A DNA stretch of 11,074 bases. Source: Flavobacteriales bacterium UBA4011 (GTDB lineage Bacteria; Bacteroidota; Bacteroidia; Flavobacteriales_D; Crocinitomicaceae). The notes beneath the pieces were generated by a model. It searched no databases and was not told the DNA's origin. It saw only the letters and a list, made by a program, of their open reading frames with translations. This document shows positions 7,862 to 11,074 of the stretch, in pieces (within the stretch, counting starts at the first letter, position 1; the number at the start of each line of letters is the position of its first letter). Where the stretch lies: the NCBI GenBank assembly GCA_002384725.1, contig DGBF01000043.1:1028-12101 (forward strand), given 5' to 3'. Position numbers and translations under genes: made by a program.

Positions 7862-8571
7862 AATTGTGTCATTCGCATTTTCAATACACCAAAGATGGCT
7901 TCCTTGAAGATACTACCACTCATTTTGGATTTTCCCCGTTCGCGATCCTTAAAAGTGATTGGAATCTCTTTTACTTTGAAACCTTTCTTGATCATCTTGT
8001 ACTTCATCCCAATTTGAAAAGCGTATCCTTTAAATACATGTGAATCCAAACTAATCTGCGCCAAAGCACTATTTCGGTAACATTTGAACCCAGCCGTTGT
8101 ATCTTTTATGGATATCCAAAGCACCATGCGTACATAGACGCTGGCATAAAAAGACATTAACTTTCTACCCAAGGGCCAATTTTCTACATTTCCTCCTTTC
8201 ACATAGCGTGACCCGATAACCAAATCCATCTTATCATTTTCGGCCGGATCAACCAATCGTGAAAGATCATCTGGATTATGTGAAAAATCGCAGTCCATTT
8301 CTATCGTATATTCATATTCATGACTCAAAGACCACTTGAAGCCAGCGATGTAGGCAGTTCCTAATCCTAGCTTTCCTTCTCTTTCGAGTAAGTGAACTCT
8401 TTCAGGATTCATTATTTGAAACTCCTTGACTTTAGCTGCTGTTCCGTCTGGAGAGTTATCGTCAATTATTAAAACGTGAAATTTCTCTGGATACGAAAGC
8501 ACCTTGTCGAGCATCAATGAAATATTCTCAATTTCATTATAGGTTGGTATTATGACAAGTGTTTTTGGCAA
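7858..8571 (-). CDS. Family 2 glycosyltransferase, polyprenol monophosphomannose synthase-like
   Basis: A 237-residue cytoplasmic GT-A glycosyltransferase like the catalytic domain of dolichol/polyprenol-phosphate mannose synthases, which move mannose from GDP-mannose to a lipid phosphate for later use outside the membrane. Motifs in order: IIPTYNEIENI (7-17), LIIDDNSPDGT (34-44), GLGTAYIAGF (69-78), MDCDFSHNP (92-100, nucleotide/metal Asp93 and Asp95), GSRYVKGG (120-127), TAGFKCYR (159-166) and the C-terminal FKDRERGKSKMS (207-218) typical of DPM1-like enzymes. There are no C-terminal membrane helices, so it is the short DPM1-like form and not the membrane-anchored form. ATG at 8571 gives the normal start immediately before LVIIPTYNE. 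It is first in the operon with dihydroorotase and the DUF4296 lipoprotein. The sugar and lipid acceptor cannot be read from sequence; a related polyprenyl-phosphate glucosyl- or GlcNAc-transferase remains possible. Confidence 0.9.
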   Translation of the reverse strand: MPKTLVIIPTYNEIENISLMLDKVLSYPEKFHVLIIDDNSPDGTAAKVKEFQIMNPERVHLLEREGKLGLGTAYIAGFKWSLSHEYEYTIEMDCDFSHNPDDLSRLVDPAENDKMDLVIGSRYVKGGNVENWPLGRKLMSFYASVYVRMVLWISIKDTTAGFKCYRNSALAQISLDSHVFKGYAFQIGMKYKMIKKGFKVKEIPITFKDRERGKSKMSGSIFKEAIFGVLKMRMTQL

Positions 8572-8660
8572 TTGTTTTTTTATTTGAAGTTCTAAAAATA
8601 CTCAAAATTCACGCAATAAATTTCAAGGAAAATGAAATCCAATACAAATATGTCATTTCA

Positions 8661-8690
8661 GTTTCATCGTTTTAAGAGTATGAAACTCTT
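8661..8690. other. Two mutually exclusive short hairpins
   Basis: GTTTCAT (8661-8667) is complementary to ATGAAAC (8680-8686), and AAGAGT (8674-8679) is complementary to ACTCTT (8685-8690). The second arms overlap at 8685-8686, so only one stem can form at a time. The sequence shows the complementarity directly; whether the region is transcribed, and on which strand, is unknown. Stems are AT-rich and short, and chance is a serious alternative. Confidence 0.3.
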
Positions 8691-8784
8691 ATTCATTGTA
8701 TTTCGTCACGAAAGAAAAAACATAGAACTGCTGGTTAATTAAGAAAACAAAACCATAGTGGTAGGGTCATCGGCTATTCGTAAT

Positions 8785-8794
8785 AACAATTGTT
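8785..8794. repeat. Palindrome AACAATTGTT, copy 1
   Basis: A perfect 10-bp palindrome in the divergent intergenic region, 124 bp upstream of the ATG at 8909. An identical copy lies exactly 60 bp further right. It could be half of a paired operator for a dimeric DNA-binding protein; no regulator gene is present in the window. Confidence 0.45.
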
Positions 8795-8838
8795 TGGGTT
8801 TTGGCATAAATGGACCTGAATATGACGTTTTAGGCAGT

Positions 8839-8878
8839 AAAGACAACAATTGTTACCCAACACTAAATGATTGTCTTT
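8839..8878. repeat. 8-bp inverted repeat spanning the -33 region
   Basis: AAAGACAA (8839-8846) and TTGTCTTT (8871-8878) are exact reverse complements, 24 bases apart. The right arm contains the candidate -33 TTG of the downstream gene and runs into more T's, so the structure could be an operator or a weak terminator-like hairpin. The long loop and AT-rich arms make a strong RNA hairpin unlikely. Confidence 0.35.
8845..8854. repeat. Palindrome AACAATTGTT, copy 2
   Basis: Second perfect copy of the 10-bp palindrome, 60 bp after the first. It overlaps the left arm of the AAAGACAA/TTGTCTTT inverted repeat and lies just upstream of the presumed -33 TTG of the downstream gene, a position suited to control of that promoter. 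Confidence 0.45.
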
Positions 8879-8904
8879 TTTAGTAACTCGTTTTCGTACT
8901 TTTG
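8871..8904 (+). promoter_or_regulatory. Candidate promoter of the choice-of-anchor B gene
   Basis: TACTTTTG at 8897-8904 matches the Bacteroidota -7 consensus TAnnTTTG exactly, with TTG at 8871-8873 and 23 bases between, at the upper end of the known flavobacterial spacing. Only four bases separate the box from the ATG at 8909, so transcription would start at or very near the start codon and give a leaderless or nearly leaderless mRNA. The signal peptide begins right at this ATG, so a later start is not a good alternative. Confidence 0.45.
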
Positions 8905-8908
8905 ACGA

Positions 8909-10285
8909 ATGAAAGTCATTTTAGGGATTTTTCTGCTTTTTACCTCCTTCTGTTTCGGACAGACGGTTAAAAACATTGACTTTCTAGACAATTGGCACCA
9001 AGATTCTATTCTCACGGCCTCCACCAAAATACGCTACAATGAATGTTGGGGATTCGAGATGTACGGATCTGAATTTGCTGTTCTGGGCAGCACAGAAGGA
9101 ACCCATATTTTTGAAATTTCATCCGTAGATAAATTTATTCCTCGTGGTTTTGTGGAAGGTCGATTTTCATCGGCACAAGTCGTTCATCGCGATTATAAAG
9201 TTTACCAAAACTACCTTTATGCAGTTTGTGATGAAGGCATAAGTAGTCTGCAGATTATTGACCTCAGCTATTTACCAGATTCTATTCATCTTGTTTATGA
9301 TGAAACAAATATAATAGGTACTGCGCACAACTTGTTTATTGATGAACCCAATCAATTGCTGTATGCATTTTCTGTTTTATCTTTTGTGAATGACGTTCCT
9401 CAGACCTACAAAACGATGCAAGTGTTTTCGCTCGCTGACCCTTTAATTCCATTGTTGATTTTCACCGGACCAAATGACGTAAACCACGTTCATGATGGTT
9501 TTGTTAAAAACAATATCGCCATACTAAATTGTGGGTTTGATGGTTTGCGTTGTTACGATTTCAGCAATCCATCGTCACCCGTTTTTCTCCAAAACATGCC
9601 TTTTTACCAAGATCAAGGGTACAATCATCAAGGTTGGTTAAATCCAAAAGGTGACACCTATATTTTTGCGGATGAAACGGCCGGAAAAAAACTTAAAAAA
9701 TGTTCTGTCAATTCAAATGGCGAAATTGAAATTGAATCCTATTTTGGAGTCGGAATTGCCGAAGGTAGTGTTCCGCATAATATTATGTTAGACGATCAAT
9801 TTGCGTATGTTGCGTACTATAATTTTGGTCTTCGTGTATTTGACTACACAAAAACACCTGTGGAACAAGTTGCTGAATATGACACCTACCCCGACAATTT
9901 AAATTACAAAATGAATGGCGCTTGGGGTATATACAGCAAATTACCTTCTGGACGAATAATTGTCAGCGACCGCTCTTACGGTTTATTTCTATTTGATTTC
10001 AATAGAAAAATATTTGAAAACAGAAACGACGAAACCATTCAAGTATACCCAAATCCTGTATCGTCAGGAAATGAATTAATCTTCTTTTTAAACTCCAGTT
10101 TTGTTGGAGCTATTGAATATGATCTGGTTGACGCACTTGGCAATATTGTAGTTTCTGGATCTAAAAGCGATTTCAATTATGTCAATGTTCCCATTAATTC
10201 AGCACAGGGATATTATGTATTGAGAGTGCGTTATGAGCGAAACTTGGAGATTAACGAGATCAGTACGCCTATAATTGTGCATTAA
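8909..10285 (+). CDS. Choice-of-anchor B / LVIVD-repeat secreted beta-propeller protein with T9SS sorting tail
   Basis: A 458-residue exported protein. Residues 1-18 form a signal peptide ending SFCFGQ. The body (about 20-368) carries the hallmarks of the choice-of-anchor B family: YNECWGFEMYGSEFAVLGS (43-61), GTHIFEIS (64-71), HRDYKVYQNYLYAVCDEG (93-110), LQIIDLSYLP (114-123), a His-rich HNLFIDEP (140-147) and VNHVHDGF (191-198), YNHQGW (238-243) and later GLRVFDY (307-313). These short repeated strands of the LVIVD type suggest a beta-propeller. The C-terminus (377-458) starts IQVYPNPVSSG and ends VLRVRY...PIIVH, a T9SS type A sorting domain. In this family the body is conserved while the anchoring tail differs between phyla. 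The molecular function is not established; a surface or secreted binding role is inferred. The 3' end overlaps recX convergently by 17 bp and no terminator is visible between them. Confidence 0.88.
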   Translation: MKVILGIFLLFTSFCFGQTVKNIDFLDNWHQDSILTASTKIRYNECWGFEMYGSEFAVLGSTEGTHIFEISSVDKFIPRGFVEGRFSSAQVVHRDYKVYQNYLYAVCDEGISSLQIIDLSYLPDSIHLVYDETNIIGTAHNLFIDEPNQLLYAFSVLSFVNDVPQTYKTMQVFSLADPLIPLLIFTGPNDVNHVHDGFVKNNIAILNCGFDGLRCYDFSNPSSPVFLQNMPFYQDQGYNHQGWLNPKGDTYIFADETAGKKLKKCSVNSNGEIEIESYFGVGIAEGSVPHNIMLDDQFAYVAYYNFGLRVFDYTKTPVEQVAEYDTYPDNLNYKMNGAWGIYSKLPSGRIIVSDRSYGLFLFDFNRKIFENRNDETIQVYPNPVSSGNELIFFLNSSFVGAIEYDLVDALGNIVVSGSKSDFNYVNVPINSAQGYYVLRVRYERNLEINEISTPIIVH

Positions 10286-10748
10286 AAAAAGCTTCGTTAA
10301 TCACACCAAACTCAAATCCACGGCCTGCTACGTATTGAATCACCTTTTGTTTTCGCTTCCAATCGTCTTTTTCCTTTTCCAGAAGTCGCCATTTCTTTTC
10401 CACCAAACGTTGCGCAGTGGCAACATATTCATCGTAATCTATAGTCGCGAGTGCTGCTGTTATAACAACCTTGTCGATTCTTTTTTGGAGAAGATGTGCG
10501 TAAATCTTTTGCTTACCCCAACTTTTTATCCTGAATTTTCCAGACACGAAGGAGTCAGCAAAACGCTCGTCGTCTAGAAATTTATCTTCGGTAAGTTCAG
10601 TGATTAGTTTGTCGACTTGAGATGCATCTAAGCCGTAAGAAAATAGTTTTTGTTTGGTTTCGTCAACTGACCGATCACGATACCCGCACCAATTTTCGAT
10701 TTTGAATTTCGAATCTTCAAAAGAAAAAAAACGCTCTGATTGATTCAT
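10269..10748 (-). CDS. recX: RecX family regulator of RecA
   Basis: RecX proteins bind RecA filaments and usually limit RecA recombinase and coprotease activity. The 159-residue length fits the family (about 150-170). Family features appear in order: CGYRDRSVDETKQKLFSYG (21-39) as the first helical repeat, LTEDKFLDDERFADSFVSGKFR (52-73) with the typical L-D-D-x-R-F-A core, WGKQKIYAHLLQKRIDK (76-92) for repeat two, and a third, more divergent helical repeat to the C-terminus (KRKQKVIQYVAGRGF, 130-144). ATG at 10748 is the only in-frame ATG before the conserved region, and it overlaps the stop of the upstream RNase gene by one base (TGATG), pointing to translational coupling. Oddly, codons 1-8 lie inside a terminator-like hairpin and its T tract, described separately. 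recA is not in the window. The stop overlaps the convergent gene at 10269-10285. Confidence 0.92.
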   Translation of the reverse strand: MNQSERFFSFEDSKFKIENWCGYRDRSVDETKQKLFSYGLDASQVDKLITELTEDKFLDDERFADSFVSGKFRIKSWGKQKIYAHLLQKRIDKVVITAALATIDYDEYVATAQRLVEKKWRLLEKEKDDWKRKQKVIQYVAGRGFEFGVINEAFFNAQL

Positions 10749-10755
10749 CAGAGCG
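10724..10755 (-). terminator. Intrinsic-terminator-like hairpin across the RNase G stop and recX start
   Basis: On the minus strand CGCTCTGAT (10755-10747) and ATCAGAGCG (10740-10732) form a perfect 9-bp stem around a six-base loop (GAATCA), followed directly by eight T's (10731-10724). This has every mark of a Rho-independent terminator. The left arm contains the RNase gene TGA stop, the recX ATG begins in the last two bases of that arm, and the right arm plus T run encode recX residues 4-8 (S, E, R, F, F). It would stop most transcripts before recX unless ribosomes hold the stem open. The structure is seen directly; its action is inferred. Confidence 0.8.
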
Positions 10756-11074
10756 CTATTTCTTCGTTTTCTTTATTTACAAATGAATACTGCAATAAAT
10801 TATTTGCGGTGATGGATTGAACTTTAACCCACGTCTTGTATTTGAAGAACCACTTCATTTGTCTTGAATTGAAAAGTCCGCTTGTAAAATAAGAAGCCAA
10901 ATAAGGATGCACTTTTAAAGTAAGTCCCTTTTCTTTCTTATCCTCCAGTAGATATTTCATTTTACTTTCAATTTCTTCAGCGTAAAGGATAGAAGCTTGC
11001 ACTTCACCTGTTCCATTGCACGTCGGACATTTCTCTGCCGTTTTGATATCTGTTTCCGGACGCACTCTTTGACG
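10748..11074 (-). CDS. rng: Ribonuclease E/G family protein, C-terminal fragment (cut by window edge)
   Basis: The last 108 residues of an Rne/Rng endoribonuclease, which cleaves single-stranded RNA in rRNA maturation and mRNA decay. The frame is open to the right edge, so the gene begins outside the window; the GTG at 11063-11065 is an internal Val codon and not a start, since the sequence reads R-Q-R-V-R-P-E as in family members. Visible features are EKCPTCNGTGE, the zinc-link C-x-x-C motif that joins subunits in RNase E, then ASILYAEEIESKMKYLL, TLKVHPYLASYFTSG and the terminal WFFKYKTWVKV, all typical of the C-terminal region of RNase G. There is no long RNase E-type scaffold extension, so RNase G is favoured. 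The stop overlaps the recX start by one base. Confidence 0.9.
   Translation of the reverse strand, partial: RQRVRPETDIKTAEKCPTCNGTGEVQASILYAEEIESKMKYLLEDKKEKGLTLKVHPYLASYFTSGLFNSRQMKWFFKYKTWVKVQSITANNLLQYSFVNKENEEIAL

Larger units (their letters stand above)
8572..8908. promoter_or_regulatory. Divergent intergenic region with palindromes and hairpins, no gene seen
   Basis: This 337-bp stretch separates the minus-strand GT2 operon from the plus-strand choice-of-anchor B gene and must hold both promoters. No tRNA-like cloverleaf and no convincing small gene were found. It contains two identical palindromes, an 8-bp inverted repeat, a pair of overlapping hairpins and one perfect TAnnTTTG box, each listed separately. 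For the GT2 side only a weak box (TATTTTTA on the minus strand, 8600-8593) is visible. Confidence 0.6.

Noticed and set aside
8593..8600. TATTTTTA on the minus strand as a -7 box for the GT2 operon
   Set aside because: Lacks the final G of TAnnTTTG and has no TTG at a good spacing.
8650..8742. A 30-codon plus-strand ORF in the intergenic region (begins MSFQFHRFKSMKLLF)
   Set aside because: No ribosome binding site or promoter box in front, odd basic composition, and it runs through the hairpin arms; likely chance.
10275..10577. Plus-strand 100-residue ORF opposite recX
   Set aside because: Antisense shadow of recX; no independent start signal or family resemblance.
1..11074. Mobile element, CRISPR array, phage or defence system
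   Set aside because: No transposase, integrase, terminal inverted repeats, spaced direct repeats or defence-gene motifs were seen on either strand.

Overview
The window looks like chromosomal DNA from a member of the Bacteroidota, most likely Flavobacteriales. Evidence: two exported proteins end in type IX secretion (T9SS) type A sorting tails (VYPNP...), one lipoprotein matches the Bacteroidota family DUF4296, the dihydroorotase has a Q-x-H metal motif I associate with this phylum, there are few Shine-Dalgarno sites, and promoter-like TAnnTTTG boxes precede ruvC and the 8909 gene. The adhesin architecture recalls Crocinitomicaceae/Fluviicola, but that rank is a guess.

Layout, left to right. 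6-1103 (+) encodes a DoxX-like multi-spanning membrane protein. 1104-1624 (-) holds the remains of a flippase-like (lysylphosphatidylglycerol synthase transmembrane family) gene: the start reads ATA, a conserved-looking Trp codon is TAG, a T run has lost one base, and the 3' part is missing. ruvC follows at 1649-2206 (+) and ends at a bidirectional terminator (2229-2259), which also serves the large minus-strand gene 2279-6046. That gene encodes a 1255-residue secreted surface protein with Ig-like, GEVED-like, CARDB-like, beta-helix and PKD domains plus a T9SS tail.

Upstream of it on the minus strand is a compact operon transcribed in the order 8571-7858 (polyprenol-phosphate mannosyltransferase-like GT2), 7861-6524 (class I dihydroorotase), 6527-6177 (DUF4296 lipoprotein). 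Both junctions are 4-bp ATGA overlaps, so translation is probably coupled. A 337-bp divergent intergenic region (8572-8908) has no convincing gene. It carries two identical 10-bp palindromes exactly 60 bp apart, an 8-bp inverted repeat, overlapping hairpins, and a promoter-like box so close to the next start codon that the mRNA may be leaderless.

8909-10285 (+) encodes a choice-of-anchor B/LVIVD-type secreted beta-propeller with a T9SS tail. It overlaps convergently by 17 bp with recX (10269-10748, -). recX lies directly behind the 3' end of an RNase E/G family gene that runs off the right edge, with a 1-bp TGATG overlap. The most unusual signal in the window is here: a perfect 9-bp hairpin followed by eight T's, a textbook intrinsic terminator, is built from the last codons of the RNase gene and the first codons of recX, so recX may be expressed by translation-dependent readthrough.

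I found no tRNA, rRNA, CRISPR array, insertion sequence or phage gene. Most of the window is ordinary housekeeping and surface-protein content. The junction hairpin, the decaying flippase gene and the structured intergenic region deserve a second look.
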